A stretch of DNA of 64,000 nucleotides from Neptunomonas marina. Lineage in GTDB: Bacteria > Pseudomonadota > Gammaproteobacteria > Pseudomonadales > Balneatricaceae. The notes below the pieces were generated by a model, which saw nothing but the letters and a program-made list of their open reading frames with translations, ran no database searches and was not told the origin of the DNA. This document shows positions 28,649 to 37,977 of the stretch, one piece after another. The stretch is taken from contig NZ_SACQ01000004.1 of NCBI RefSeq assembly GCF_004005935.1, forward strand, positions 62,001 to 126,000. Direction: 5' to 3'. The position numbers and the translations under genes were made by a program. Position 1 is the first letter of the stretch. Each line of letters begins with the position of its first letter.

Positions 28649-29995
28649 TTGCGCGCATCAACTCTTCGCGAGTCCCAGCTACTGCTGGGGCTCGGCCTGC
28701 CTATTATTTTAACCCAAGTCGCCCAAGCATCACTTGGCTTCATCGATACACTGGTAGCTGGCCGTTATAACACACTTGACCTAGCCGCCGTGGCGCTGGG
28801 TAATAGTATCTGGATGCCGCTTTTTTTGGCGGTTAACGGCATCATTATGGCAACAACGCCTCTAGTTGCTCACGCCACGGGGGCCAAGAACGCTAGCGAA
28901 GTCCCGACGATCTTTCGACAAGGCTTGTGGATTTCCGCTTTTCTTGGTCTGTTAGGCTTGGTATTGCTGCGCAATGCTGATGGTATTTTAGCGCTGATGT
29001 CAGTTGAAGCGACTCTGGCTGATAAAACCATGGAGTACCTAAAAGCCGTTGCCTGGGGATTTCCTGCTATGGCGTTGTATCAACTGCTGCGCTGCTATTT
29101 TGAAGGACTCGGGCGTACGCGACCGGCGATGTACATTGCGTTTCTTGCGGTTGCAGCCAATGCGCCTCTGAACTATGTGCTCGTGTTCGGGAAGCTGGGC
29201 TTTCCTGAACTTGGCGCAGCTGGGTGTGGCATCGCGACCGCGTTAGTGATGTGGATGATGCTGTTCATCGGCCTGTATCTCCAGCGCCATCGCAGTACAC
29301 TCCGCTTACCGCATACTGACAACTTAAAATTGATCGACCTAAGCGCTTTAATCGTATTTTTAAAACTTGGTATACCTATTGGTTTCTCAATACTGATCGA
29401 GGCATCTATGTTTTCGATTATCGCTCTTATTCTTGCGCCACTGGGAACACTCGTTGTTGCAGCCCAGCAGATCACGATTACTGTGACAGGGCTCATTTTT
29501 ATGATCCCACTGAGCCTTGCGATGGCCTTTACCATCAGGATTGGGCAATTGCTGGGTGCGGGCGAGTATGCCCACGCGCGCTTTGCCAGCAAAGTGGGTT
29601 TTGGTATGACAGGGTTGATCGCTGTTGTGACCAGCGTTTTGTTGTGGTCATTCGCGCAACAGATAGCGATGGCCTTCTCAACTGAAGCGGAAGTGGTAAA
29701 GCTCGCTGCCGGGTTGCTGACTATCGCCGCCCTGTTTGAAATATCAGATGCCATGCAGGTTACGGCGGCTGGGATTTTACGTGGCTATAAAGACACTAGT
29801 ATCCCATTGTTGATCGTCTTTGTTGCTTATTGGGTCGTTGGTTTACCACTAGGTTATATCTTAGGTATGACCGATTGGATTACGGCGCCAATGGGAGCAG
29901 CGGGCTTTTGGTACGCTTTAGTCATCGGCTTGACGGTTTCAGCCTTATTCCTAACCGTTCGCTTAGTGAGCGTGATTCGCCATGCTGGGCGCTAA
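28649..29995 (+). CDS. MATE-family multidrug exporter (NorM-like)
   Basis: A 448-residue inner-membrane exporter with twelve predicted spans in two MatE repeats. It uses a Na+ or H+ gradient to expel cationic drugs or metabolites. Family stretches are LGLPIILTQVAQASLGFIDT near the start and GAAGCGIATALVMW near the middle. The start is a TTG with a weak GAGA upstream. The next gene, a DUF3080 lipoprotein, begins 14 bases before its end. The substrate is unknown. Confidence 0.9.
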   Translation: MRASTLRESQLLLGLGLPIILTQVAQASLGFIDTLVAGRYNTLDLAAVALGNSIWMPLFLAVNGIIMATTPLVAHATGAKNASEVPTIFRQGLWISAFLGLLGLVLLRNADGILALMSVEATLADKTMEYLKAVAWGFPAMALYQLLRCYFEGLGRTRPAMYIAFLAVAANAPLNYVLVFGKLGFPELGAAGCGIATALVMWMMLFIGLYLQRHRSTLRLPHTDNLKLIDLSALIVFLKLGIPIGFSILIEASMFSIIALILAPLGTLVVAAQQITITVTGLIFMIPLSLAMAFTIRIGQLLGAGEYAHARFASKVGFGMTGLIAVVTSVLLWSFAQQIAMAFSTEAEVVKLAAGLLTIAALFEISDAMQVTAAGILRGYKDTSIPLLIVFVAYWVVGLPLGYILGMTDWITAPMGAAGFWYALVIGLTVSALFLTVRLVSVIRHAGR

Positions 29996-31052
29996 GCCAC
30001 TGATCGTGATTATCTGCGGGCTTACGTTGTTGGCCGGATGCTCCGATACCTCATCGGAGCTTGGGCAGATGCAAAGTTACGCCAATAGAGTGGCTGATAT
30101 CCTAGATGAGCCAACACCTACCATCACACCAGATAAACTCCCCGCTATCCCTGCTCATCGACAGCGTGTGTTTGAGGTCCCACCGCTGCGCGAAGGTATG
30201 TTGGATGTATTAGAGTTCCGCCATTGTGGGATGCTCGACTTAATCGCGCAACGCAACAGCTCGCTCGGCAGGGTTGCTCAGGCATCTCAGGTTTTAAGCC
30301 ATGAGATAAAGTTCCTAACGGCACTCGAGCGCTGCTTACAACAGCCCGAGCAGCTTGCTAAGCTCGATGAAGAGACACAACAGCACTTTCGTAATATTGC
30401 CGCTACTAAATCTGCCCAACTTCCAGCCGTCCTTTGGAATGGTTTCTACACGGGCCGCGAAGTGGAACAAACCCTAGCGCTGAGCGCACCGCTACTGTCA
30501 CCGACGCAAATCGGCCAACACACCCCAGTGTTAGCTGCGTGGGAAACCTTTGCCACGATCACTGAGCAAACGCGCACGCAGGTTACGGGTTTTGACCTAA
30601 ACCAGCTAGAAGGCCTCGAAGACCAGTTTGCCACCATTTACAACTCGACAACCGGCGCATCGACGCTCAAGTCATTACAGACGCTAACAGCGACGCTGAA
30701 CGCAGTGGCAACGACGATCGAGGCTCGCCTTGCGAGGCGCCCACTCTGCTTTAACGGACAACCCACCAATAAAGCTCGCACCTTGCGCAGCGCTTTCGAT
30801 GCGCTTTACGCAAAGGAGCTACAACCCTATATGGCCTACACCCATCGGCTCGGGCAGCGCTGGTTTGCTGCACACGCACGTATACTTAAACACCTAAACG
30901 TACCTGCCGATTCCCAAACTTATACAGATCAAGTTTTTGCGCAAACGTCCGATAAGAGTATCTGGATCAACTACCAAGCCGCACTAACGCGCCACACCAA
31001 AGCGTGGCAGTCCATTTTGGGCCAGTGTGGTTTGATGCCGGGTACAAATTAA
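29982..31052 (+). CDS. DUF3080 family lipoprotein
   Basis: A 356-residue protein beginning with a lipoprotein signal peptide: MLGAKPLIVIICGLTLLAGCS with lipobox LAGC and lipid-bearing Cys at about residue 20. The rest is a DUF3080 domain, mostly helical, with the conserved stretch FRHCGMLDLIAQRNSSLG. Residue +2 is Ser, which favours sorting to the outer membrane. The function is unknown. It overlaps the MATE gene end and precedes lapG by about 70 bases on the same strand, so it may share their transcript. Confidence 0.85.
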   Translation: MLGAKPLIVIICGLTLLAGCSDTSSELGQMQSYANRVADILDEPTPTITPDKLPAIPAHRQRVFEVPPLREGMLDVLEFRHCGMLDLIAQRNSSLGRVAQASQVLSHEIKFLTALERCLQQPEQLAKLDEETQQHFRNIAATKSAQLPAVLWNGFYTGREVEQTLALSAPLLSPTQIGQHTPVLAAWETFATITEQTRTQVTGFDLNQLEGLEDQFATIYNSTTGASTLKSLQTLTATLNAVATTIEARLARRPLCFNGQPTNKARTLRSAFDALYAKELQPYMAYTHRLGQRWFAAHARILKHLNVPADSQTYTDQVFAQTSDKSIWINYQAALTRHTKAWQSILGQCGLMPGTN

Positions 31053-31125
31053 CGCGTTTACACTTGAGCTATCATAAAACCTGAACCATGCTGAGTGTCT
31101 GCCTTTCGCTATCAACGGGCCTTGT

Positions 31126-31842
31126 GTGTTTGCAAACCAGTCATCCGTGACCTCAAAGCATCAAAAGACGTGCCGTCCCCAACAGCTCCTGAGCCTATGG
31201 GCTGTCATGTTGCTGCTGTCTTTGTCGATGCTATCGATCAGCGATACCACCGTACGCTTGAGCGGAGCCGAGATAGAAAGGCTCGGTAAGCGTTATGGTT
31301 CAGCCGCTCAACTTCGCCTGCAAGCATGGCAGGACCTTATTTTAACGGCACAAGATTTACCGGAAAAAGAGAAGCTCGATGCTGTTAATGATTTCTTCAA
31401 CCAGATCCGCTTCTTGAATGATATTGATCACTGGAAGCAGCAGGATTACTGGGCAACACCGGTGGAGTTCTTGATAACGAATGGCGGTGATTGCGAAGAC
31501 TTCTCCATCGCTAAGTACTACACATTGCGAGAGGTCGGCGTCGACATCAGCAAGCTAAGCATTGCATATGTCAAAGCACTGACACTCAATCAAGCCCATA
31601 TGGTCTTGACCTACTACGAGCGCCCCTCCTCGGTGCCGATGGTATTGGATAATATCGACCCAACCATCAAGCCTGCAAATAAACGCCCAGACCTGCTTCA
31701 TGTATACAGCTTCAACGGCGATAATCTTTGGCTTAGCAAACGTGGACGCCGCGCAACACTGGTGGGAACATCAGATCAATTAAAGCCGTGGGTGAAGCTC
31801 AAATCGCGGCTTGAAAATAACGCTATTAACGTGACGGACTAA
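31126..31842 (+). CDS. lapG: LapG-family periplasmic cysteine protease (adhesin release)
   Basis: Bacterial transglutaminase-like protease that cuts large LapA-type adhesins from the cell surface when c-di-GMP falls. The 238 residues carry the catalytic Cys in GGDCEDFSIAKYY, the His in QAHMVLTY and the Asp in DNIDPTI. The N-terminus has a basic stretch and a hydrophobic segment (LLSLWAVMLLLSLSML) that fits an export signal. The start is uncertain: the GTG at 31126 lacks a clear ribosome site and later starts are possible. LapD follows 17 bases on. No LapA adhesin gene is in the window. Confidence 0.9.
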   Translation: MFANQSSVTSKHQKTCRPQQLLSLWAVMLLLSLSMLSISDTTVRLSGAEIERLGKRYGSAAQLRLQAWQDLILTAQDLPEKEKLDAVNDFFNQIRFLNDIDHWKQQDYWATPVEFLITNGGDCEDFSIAKYYTLREVGVDISKLSIAYVKALTLNQAHMVLTYYERPSSVPMVLDNIDPTIKPANKRPDLLHVYSFNGDNLWLSKRGRRATLVGTSDQLKPWVKLKSRLENNAINVTD

Positions 31843-31859
31843 GAGGTTCAGGAGAGCTT

Positions 31860-33803
31860 ATGTCATTACTCAACCAGTTGATCGCTGCAGTCTTCGCCGT
31901 GCTTATTGGGCTCGTCTCGGGAACCGTCTTTGTCATGTCCGATAGCGCCAAAAATATGCTACTGCGCCAGCTTGAATCCCATGGCCAAGATACCGCGACA
32001 CACTTAGGCTTATACCTCGCACCCTACATAGCCGATGGCGACTCCGCCGCCATCGAGGCGACCGTCAATGCTATTTTCGACAGTGGTTATTATCAGCAAA
32101 TTCGCGTGACCCAAATAAACGGCGACGTACTATTCACCACGCCTGCACCAACGAGCATCCAAAGCCAAGCCCCCCAGTGGTTTGACCGTTTAATCGATAT
32201 AACGCCACCTAGCATGTCGCAAGAGGTTAGCTTTAATTGGCAGCGCGTTGGTAAAGTCGAGGTCAGTGGACGGCCCGACTATGCGTATCAGCAGTTATGG
32301 AAAGGCGTTGAGCAATCGCTCATCTGGTTTATCTCATTAGCACTGATGGCCGTCTTTGCACTGAGCTATCTCATTCGGCGCATATTGCGTCCATTGAAGC
32401 GGGTTGAACAACAAGCAGCCGCATTATCGAACCGGCAGTTCATTACTGTAGCGGAAGTTCCTAACACAACGGAGCTACGTCAGGTGGTTGAAGCAATGAA
32501 CAAAATGGTCAGCCGTGTTCAAGCGATGTTTAACAATCAAACACACCATATTGAAGAGTTGCATCAAGCCGCTAGCGTTGATGCCGTGACAGAGCTTGCC
32601 AACTTATCTGCCACGGAATCGCTGCTGGCTGACTGGTTCGATTACCGTGGTGAGTTTGGCGATGCCGATTGCATTTTTCTCCACCTCAACAAGCTGCAAG
32701 AGGCCAACCAATCACTCGGAAATGATAAAACAGACTTGCTCTTGAAGAGCATTGGTGAACGGCTCAAGGGGTTTGCTTGCCAGCATCAGACGCATGTGAC
32801 GGGGCGCCTCGCAGGTTCAGATTTCATAACGGTTGTACCCCGCTCGGAAGAACAGGAGCGCAAACGCGAAGTTGACCAGTTAGTATCTGAACTCAACCAA
32901 ACGCTGGCATTCTATCAGCTCGACGGCATCGAGCATCTCAGCATTGCCGTAACACAAGTGGATGCAAGTAGTTTGGCATCACACATCATCTCTAAAGCGC
33001 GCAGCCAAGCTTATGAGCAAGCCGCTATTGATCAGCAAGTTTGCTATCCCGATACCTATGCAAATGGCGCAAAGGTATCGGCATGGCAAACTTACGTTGT
33101 CGATGCAATCAACCAGAGCCGCATTTCGTTACAGTATCAGAGTGTTATCGACACCTCTGGCGTCAATATTATTCACAATGAACTGCTCGCACGCATTCAT
33201 AACCAAGCCGGCGAGATCTGCCCTGCGGCGCAATTTCTAACGATCGTAAAAGAGCATAACCTTGCCTCTGCGCTTGACTTTGCCGTACTCAAAATGGCCG
33301 TACACGCCATTCGTCACCACCGCCTAAGTGGGCCACTGGTTGTTAACCTCTCCCGAGAAACAATCCAGGGATATCAAAGCAGTGCATGGTTTGACCTACT
33401 GACCAGTAAAGAACTCGCTGGTCGGCTCTGTATCGAAGTGAACGAAACAACAATATTGAGCGATCTCGACAGCATCATTCCCTTCAGAGAGCGTCTGCAA
33501 TCACTGGGCATTGACTTCGGTATCGATAACTTCGGCCAACATCCAGCAGGGTTCTCGTACTTGTACTCCGTCCACCCTGACTACATCAAGATCGATGGTT
33601 CGCTGGTACGAGGAGTGGATAAAAACGCGGCTGGACAGTTCTTTATCCGAAGCCTTATCGCCGCCGCGAAGTCACTGGAGATAACCGTGTTTGCAGAGCG
33701 CGTCGAGAGCAAGCAAGAAGCGGCTTGCCTCAACGAGATAGGGATTGATGGGACTCAAGGCTTTTTACACGGAAAGCCGCAGCCATTTAGCACAATAGAT
33801 TAA
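31860..33803 (+). CDS. lapD: LapD-type inside-out c-di-GMP receptor
   Basis: Inner-membrane receptor that binds c-di-GMP inside the cell and sequesters LapG outside. The 647 residues give a first span (about 5-25), a periplasmic LapD/MoxY domain, a second span (about 155-172), HAMP, then degenerate GGDEF (GRLAGSDF) and EAL domains. In EAL the motif reads ELL, the catalytic DDFG has become DNFG, and KIDGS is kept, so it should bind but not cut c-di-GMP. A good AGGAG precedes the ATG. It forms an operon with lapG and overlaps trxC by four bases at its 3' end. Confidence 0.92.
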   Translation: MSLLNQLIAAVFAVLIGLVSGTVFVMSDSAKNMLLRQLESHGQDTATHLGLYLAPYIADGDSAAIEATVNAIFDSGYYQQIRVTQINGDVLFTTPAPTSIQSQAPQWFDRLIDITPPSMSQEVSFNWQRVGKVEVSGRPDYAYQQLWKGVEQSLIWFISLALMAVFALSYLIRRILRPLKRVEQQAAALSNRQFITVAEVPNTTELRQVVEAMNKMVSRVQAMFNNQTHHIEELHQAASVDAVTELANLSATESLLADWFDYRGEFGDADCIFLHLNKLQEANQSLGNDKTDLLLKSIGERLKGFACQHQTHVTGRLAGSDFITVVPRSEEQERKREVDQLVSELNQTLAFYQLDGIEHLSIAVTQVDASSLASHIISKARSQAYEQAAIDQQVCYPDTYANGAKVSAWQTYVVDAINQSRISLQYQSVIDTSGVNIIHNELLARIHNQAGEICPAAQFLTIVKEHNLASALDFAVLKMAVHAIRHHRLSGPLVVNLSRETIQGYQSSAWFDLLTSKELAGRLCIEVNETTILSDLDSIIPFRERLQSLGIDFGIDNFGQHPAGFSYLYSVHPDYIKIDGSLVRGVDKNAAGQFFIRSLIAAAKSLEITVFAERVESKQEAACLNEIGIDGTQGFLHGKPQPFSTID

Positions 33804-34234
33804 AGGTTATCATCAACCCAGCGCACAAAAGATGAGAGATCTAGCGCACCGGCTTGGCGCGCTACCTCTTGGCCCCGCTCAACCATAACCAGCGTCGGAA
33901 TACTCCGTATGCCGTACTGCGCTGCGATTGCCTGCTCAGTCTCGGTATTTACTTTTACGAAGTGTGCTTTTCCCACTAATTTACTGGCACCGGCGTGAAA
34001 AACCGGCGCCATCATCTGGCATGGTCCACACCAGCTCGCCCAAAAGTCGATCACGACCGGAAGCTCAGTATTTCTGATAAGGCGTGCTAGTTGCTCCTGC
34101 CCAAGCTCCAAGGGTTGCTCCGATAGAACCCGTTCTTTACAACGACCACAGCGGGGATGACTACCTAGCTTATTTTCAGGGATTCTATTCGGCGTTTGGC
34201 AGGCACTACAACCAACCAACTTTTGATGAGACAT
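33800..34234 (-). CDS. trxC: Thioredoxin 2
   Basis: Cytoplasmic disulfide reductase with an extra N-terminal zinc domain. The 144 residues show paired CxxC zinc motifs (GCSACQTPNRIP and PRCGRCKERVL, about residues 8-38). A thioredoxin domain follows, with FWASWCGPCQMMAP as the active site (about 69-82) and cis-Pro in RSIPTLVMVE. TrxC is often raised by oxidative stress; no OxyR site is evident. It converges on lapD with a four-base overlap. Confidence 0.94.
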   Translation of the reverse strand: MSHQKLVGCSACQTPNRIPENKLGSHPRCGRCKERVLSEQPLELGQEQLARLIRNTELPVVIDFWASWCGPCQMMAPVFHAGASKLVGKAHFVKVNTETEQAIAAQYGIRSIPTLVMVERGQEVARQAGALDLSSFVRWVDDNL

Positions 34235-34238
34235 ATCG

Positions 34239-34275
34239 ACACCTGATCAGTTAATTTACTTAATAGATCAGGTGT
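34239..34275. terminator. Hairpin between proQ and trxC
   Basis: A perfect 10-bp stem (ACACCTGATC with GATCAGGTGT) and a 17-base AT-rich loop lie between proQ and trxC on the minus strand. No T run is seen. It may end the tusA-proQ transcript. Confidence 0.4.
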
Positions 34276-34306
34276 CTATCTGTGTTTTTCAAGAGGAGGG
34301 AAGGTA

Positions 34307-34882
34307 TTAGCGCTTGGAGCGCGACACAAGCTGCTCTAACTTGTTGCTCATACGCTCCGCTTTTTCCTGCTCGCGTTGCGCTTTCTCACGTTCACGTTGC
34401 GCCTCACGGCGGCGCTGATGAAACTCTTTGAGCTTTTCTTTCGCGTGCAGCGCTTCTTCAGCGGTCACTTTGCCAACAGCCTCACCCGACAGATCGACGC
34501 GATCAGCGTCTTCAACCATCGCTTTAAAGTATTGAGGTGCACGAACGTAGGAAGCGAGTGCTCGCTTGATTTTGTTCTTAGCAACCTTCTCATCTGCGAT
34601 GAGGTCTTCTTGGATACCAATCTTAAGCGGACGCACATTGTCACGGCTAAAGACGTCCGGGTAAGTATCGATTAGTAGTTGCAGCGCAGCTTGGTTTGCC
34701 GCACGGTTTTTTGATTTGTTTTTACTCTTAGGTGTTACTTCGTCGTTCACAACTTTTCTCTCAATCAGGCGGGTATCCGCTTGCTGCGCTTTGTTTTCTA
34801 GCTCGGTCAGAAGCTTTTCGCACTCTGCCACTGCTCGCGCTGTTTGCTCGACCACCGATGCTAAATCGTCACTATCTTTCAC
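34307..34882 (-). CDS. proQ: ProQ/FinO-family RNA chaperone
   Basis: RNA-binding protein of the ProQ/FinO family, which stabilises mRNA 3' ends and sRNAs. The 191 residues have a coiled N-terminal segment, a FinO domain (about 55-140) with [21 protein letters not shown] and [15 protein letters not shown], then a highly charged Arg/Glu-rich helix (about 148-191). The E. coli C-terminal Tudor-like domain is absent. The start is a GTG overlapping the tusA stop by four bases, so the two are translationally coupled. Confidence 0.9.
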   Translation of the reverse strand: MKDSDDLASVVEQTARAVAECEKLLTELENKAQQADTRLIERKVVNDEVTPKSKNKSKNRAANQAALQLLIDTYPDVFSRDNVRPLKIGIQEDLIADEKVAKNKIKRALASYVRAPQYFKAMVEDADRVDLSGEAVGKVTAEEALHAKEKLKEFHQRRREAQREREKAQREQEKAERMSNKLEQLVSRSKR

Positions 34883-35121
34883 GAGCCACCCTTGCGAATA
34901 TAGTAACGATATATTTCATTTTCTTGGATGTGCTGCAATAACTCATGTCCCAAAAAGTTGCAGAACTTAGGGATATCACGTTCTGTCGATGGATCTGTTG
35001 CTCTTACTAGCAACACATCACCCACGCCAATCTCGCGCATTTTGTTGTGCAACATCATTACAGGTTCCGGGCAGTAAAGCCCGCTCGCATCAAGTTCATG
35101 ATGGTGTTCTATGCCTGCCAT
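34879..35121 (-). CDS. tusA: TusA-family sulfur-carrier protein
   Basis: A small sulfur carrier that passes persulfide sulfur for tRNA 2-thiolation and other uses. From the ATG at 35121 it has 80 residues, with the active Cys in [18 protein letters not shown] (about residue 18) and the typical [12 protein letters not shown] region. Upstream in-frame residues to 35247 do not fit the family, so I reject that start. It heads a two-gene operon with proQ and is divergent from the monooxygenase-like gene. Confidence 0.9.
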   Translation of the reverse strand: MAGIEHHHELDASGLYCPEPVMMLHNKMREIGVGDVLLVRATDPSTERDIPKFCNFLGHELLQHIQENEIYRYYIRKGGS

Positions 35122-35267
35122 ACATCGCCTCGTTTGAAAATCGGCGCTAATTGTCTCAAATAAAGCTGCCCAGCGAAAGGCATGGTATTGGGCAAAAAGT
35201 ATGGTGATTATTGGCCAAAACGCTATTCTTAAAGGGTACATCAACATAACAACAAGGCGGTGCTGAC

Positions 35268-35549
35268 ATGATAAAAGTATTAATCGAGCGCCATATCGCG
35301 CCAGACCTTAGCGAACACTATGATCTCGCAGCTATGAGAACCCTTCAGACGGCAATGCAAGCTCACGGCTTTATTTCCGGTGAAGTGCTGCATAACGCTG
35401 ATGATCCGAATCATCGGCTGCTGATCGCGAACTACAGAACGATTCAAGATTGGCAACGCTGGCATCAATCTGAAGAGCGCCGAGAGATGATGTCGCAACT
35501 TGCACCGATGCTAGAAACCGAAGAGCGAATTACAGTTTTTGAGCATTGA
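35268..35549 (+). CDS. Antibiotic biosynthesis monooxygenase (ABM) domain protein
   Basis: A 93-residue protein of the ABM fold, a small ferredoxin-like barrel shared by quinol monooxygenases, heme-degrading enzymes and many uncharacterised proteins. It begins [15 protein letters not shown] and has the family stretch [19 protein letters not shown]. It is single-domain and probably dimeric. The family name does not imply antibiotic synthesis here. It is divergent from tusA and convergent with the hydrolase gene; the substrate is unknown. Confidence 0.82.
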   Translation: MIKVLIERHIAPDLSEHYDLAAMRTLQTAMQAHGFISGEVLHNADDPNHRLLIANYRTIQDWQRWHQSEERREMMSQLAPMLETEERITVFEH

Positions 35550-35565
35550 TACGTTGCGACGCGCG

Positions 35566-36174
35566 TCAACGGAGCTGCTCGATAACAGCGCAAACCCTCT
35601 CTGCAATTTGATCAATGTACTGTGCTTGAGTCGCTCCGCTGCGCTTTCTGGGCGCTAAGTCGTGATCGGCATCATCGAACCACGTCGTAATGACATTTTC
35701 GGATAGCTTTAGCTCAGCAAAATCTTCCTTTGATCCTAGCTTATCTCGCTCACCTTGAAAGAGATAGATCGGTTTATCGCCCCTCGTTAGCCCTTCAAGA
35801 CGCACGTTTTCAGTATTTCCCGCTGGGTGTAAAGGGTAGCCAAAGACAAAACAGGCTTTAGCTCGGCTCGCTTCGAGCACTCTGACAGCAACACGCCCCC
35901 CCATAGACTTACCGCCTATAAATACCGGTAGGTCATGGTCAAAGCGCTCAACTAGCTCAAGCAACTCAATCTCTAGCTTGTTAATGCGATCAGGTGGTCG
36001 TTTACTGCCTCCGTGGCGGCGCTGAGCCATATAACTAAACTCAAAACGCACTACTTGAACGCCGCGAGCCGCCAAGGCGTCCGCCATTAGAGACATAAAC
36101 TCGCTATCAGCTGGCGCACCAGCACCGTGTGCAAACAGGAACACTCCCTTTTCAGGGTCTCCATCAACGAACAT
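35566..36174 (-). CDS. Alpha/beta hydrolase (KANL3/Tex30-like)
   Basis: A 202-residue cytoplasmic hydrolase fold with FLFAHGAGAPADSEFM as the oxyanion region (about 12-27), nucleophile elbow GGKSMGGR (about 87-94) and a terminal His in DDADHDLAPRKRSG. It belongs to the dienelactone hydrolase-like, KANL3/Tex30 group. The physiological substrate is unknown. It is transcribed alone, divergent from ccoN. The FNR-type box upstream is not spaced to serve this gene. Confidence 0.85.
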   Translation of the reverse strand: MFVDGDPEKGVFLFAHGAGAPADSEFMSLMADALAARGVQVVRFEFSYMAQRRHGGSKRPPDRINKLEIELLELVERFDHDLPVFIGGKSMGGRVAVRVLEASRAKACFVFGYPLHPAGNTENVRLEGLTRGDKPIYLFQGERDKLGSKEDFAELKLSENVITTWFDDADHDLAPRKRSGATQAQYIDQIAERVCAVIEQLR

Positions 36175-36219
36175 TTCACCTCCAACAACAAGAAGCCTTT
36201 ATTTGCCGCATTTTTTTGC

Positions 36220-36233
36220 TTGATCTGCATCAA
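36220..36233 (+). promoter_or_regulatory. FNR/ANR box upstream of ccoNOQP
   Basis: TTGAT-CTGC-ATCAA is a perfect match to the FNR/ANR consensus. The regulator gene itself lies 10 kb downstream. An AT-rich stretch with TTTAAC at 36257 is a weak -10 at about class II spacing. It fits oxygen-limited induction of the cbb3 oxidase, an established ANR target. Confidence 0.8.
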
Positions 36234-36364
36234 ACAAACTTTTTTTTAACGCCCAATTTAACTGCTTCTAAAGTATCAGACAGAATTGAAAAAATGTAAT
36301 TTTTGAAAATACAAAAACTTCAAAAATAGAAAAATAGCTTTAAAAATCAGCAATATATAAAACA

Positions 36365-36386
36365 AACCCTTTTCTAAAAAAGGGTT
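36365..36386 (+). promoter_or_regulatory. Leader hairpin in the ccoN 5' region
   Basis: AACCCTTTT pairs perfectly with AAAAGGGTT across a 4-base loop. No T run follows, so it is not a terminator. It would lie in the ccoN leader and might affect mRNA stability. Confidence 0.35.
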
Positions 36387-36526
36387 CAAGGTAGGACATA
36401 AGAAGTACTTTGGGTGCGACATTACGCCACACTCACTCACCTATTTACGTTGAAAACAGGGGGATATTGCCAGATAATTGCGCGTGGAACTCTACTTTAA
36501 AACCAAGCTTTTGATGAGAGCCTGAC

Positions 36527-37957
36527 ATGAGCACTGCAACTGAACATCCAACTTATAACTACAAAGTTGTACGCCAGTTTGCCATTATGACGGTAATCTG
36601 GGGTATTGTTGGCATGACTGTGGGCGTCTTAATCGCCGCCCAGCTAGTTTGGCCAGCCCTAAACTTTGACACACCATGGCTAACTTACGGACGTATTCGT
36701 CCTCTTCACACCAATGCGGTAATTTTTGCATTTGGTGGTTCCGCGCTGTTTGCGACGTCGTACTACGTAGTACAACGTACTTGCCAAACCCGCCTCTTCT
36801 CAGATGGCCTAGCAGCCTTCACATTCTGGGGATGGCAAGTTGTTATTTTGGCAGCAGCCATCACACTTCCACTCGGTCTGACTTCTGCTAAGGAGTACGC
36901 TGAACTGGAATGGCCGATTGACATCCTGATCACGATTGTTTGGGTTGCATATGCCATTGTCTTCTTAGGAACAGTTAAAAACCGTAAAACGTCTCACATT
37001 TACGTTGGTAACTGGTTCTACATGGCTTTCATTATCACCGTTGCGGTTCTTCACATCGTAAACAGCCTAGAAATTCCTGTTACTATGTGGAAATCCTACT
37101 CTGTATACCCAGGTGCTGTAGATGCGATGGTACAGTGGTGGTACGGACATAACGCGGTAGGCTTCTTCTTGACGGCTGGCTTCTTGGGCATGATGTACTA
37201 CTTCGTACCGAAGCAGGCTGAGCGTCCAATCTACTCTTACCGTCTGTCTATCGTTCACTTCTGGGCGCTAATCGCGACTTACATGTGGGCGGGTGGTCAC
37301 CACCTTCACTACTCCGCACTTCCAGATTGGACTCAGTCTGTAGCGATGGTTATGTCTTTGATCCTACTAGCTCCATCTTGGGGTGGTATGATCAACGGTA
37401 TGATGACGCTGTCTGGCGCATGGCACAAACTACGTACAGACCCTGTACTACGTTTCTTGGTTGTATCTTTGTCTTTCTACGGTATGTCTACGTTCGAAGG
37501 CCCAATGATGTCTATCAAGACAGTAAATGCGCTGTCTCACAATACTGACTGGACAGTCGGCCACGTTCACGCGGGTGCTCTTGGTTGGGTTGCAATGATC
37601 TCGGTAGGTGCGACTTACCACATGATCCCTCGCCTATTCGGCAAAGCACAAATGTGGAGCGTTAGCTTGATCAACACTCACTTCTGGCTAGCAACTGTAG
37701 GTACAGTACTTTACATCTGTGCGATGTGGGTAAACGGTATTCTACAAGGCCTAATGTGGCGTGCGGTTAACGAAGACGGCACATTGACTTACAGCTTCGT
37801 TGAAGCCCTAGAAGCGTCTCACCCTGGTTACTTCGTCCGCTGGTTAGGCGGTATGTTCTGGGTTCTTGGTATGGTGCTGATGGCTTATAACACGTGGCAA
37901 ACTGTTCGTAAAAACAGTACAGCCCCAGCAGCAGACGTTGCTCCGCAGGTAGCATAA
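36527..37957 (+). CDS. ccoN: cbb3-type cytochrome c oxidase subunit I (CcoN)
   Basis: Catalytic subunit of the high-affinity cbb3 oxidase, which reduces O2 under microaerobic conditions. The 476 residues give about 12 spans. Heme and CuB ligands are visible in [27 protein letters not shown] (His with the cross-linked Tyr), [10 protein letters not shown] and [10 protein letters not shown]. It is the first gene of ccoNOQP. Arg codons are mostly CGT and synonymous choice is strongly biased, as expected of a highly expressed gene. FNR control is likely from the box 300 bp upstream. Confidence 0.97.
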   Translation: MSTATEHPTYNYKVVRQFAIMTVIWGIVGMTVGVLIAAQLVWPALNFDTPWLTYGRIRPLHTNAVIFAFGGSALFATSYYVVQRTCQTRLFSDGLAAFTFWGWQVVILAAAITLPLGLTSAKEYAELEWPIDILITIVWVAYAIVFLGTVKNRKTSHIYVGNWFYMAFIITVAVLHIVNSLEIPVTMWKSYSVYPGAVDAMVQWWYGHNAVGFFLTAGFLGMMYYFVPKQAERPIYSYRLSIVHFWALIATYMWAGGHHLHYSALPDWTQSVAMVMSLILLAPSWGGMINGMMTLSGAWHKLRTDPVLRFLVVSLSFYGMSTFEGPMMSIKTVNALSHNTDWTVGHVHAGALGWVAMISVGATYHMIPRLFGKAQMWSVSLINTHFWLATVGTVLYICAMWVNGILQGLMWRAVNEDGTLTYSFVEALEASHPGYFVRWLGGMFWVLGMVLMAYNTWQTVRKNSTAPAADVAPQVA

Positions 37958-37977
37958 GCGGATAAGGAGCATAGAAA

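Larger units (their letters stand above)
36175..36526. other. 352-bp AT-rich leader region of the cbb3 operon
   Basis: No gene is seen. The region holds an FNR/ANR box (36220-36233), long A/T tracts, a hairpin at 36365-36386 and the unusually long leader of ccoN. If the box sits near -41.5, transcription starts near 36268, giving a leader of about 260 bases. Confidence 0.5.

Noticed and set aside
36220..36233. FNR box acting on the alpha/beta hydrolase gene
   Set aside because: Class II spacing toward that gene would leave only about a 10-base leader and no -10 is present.
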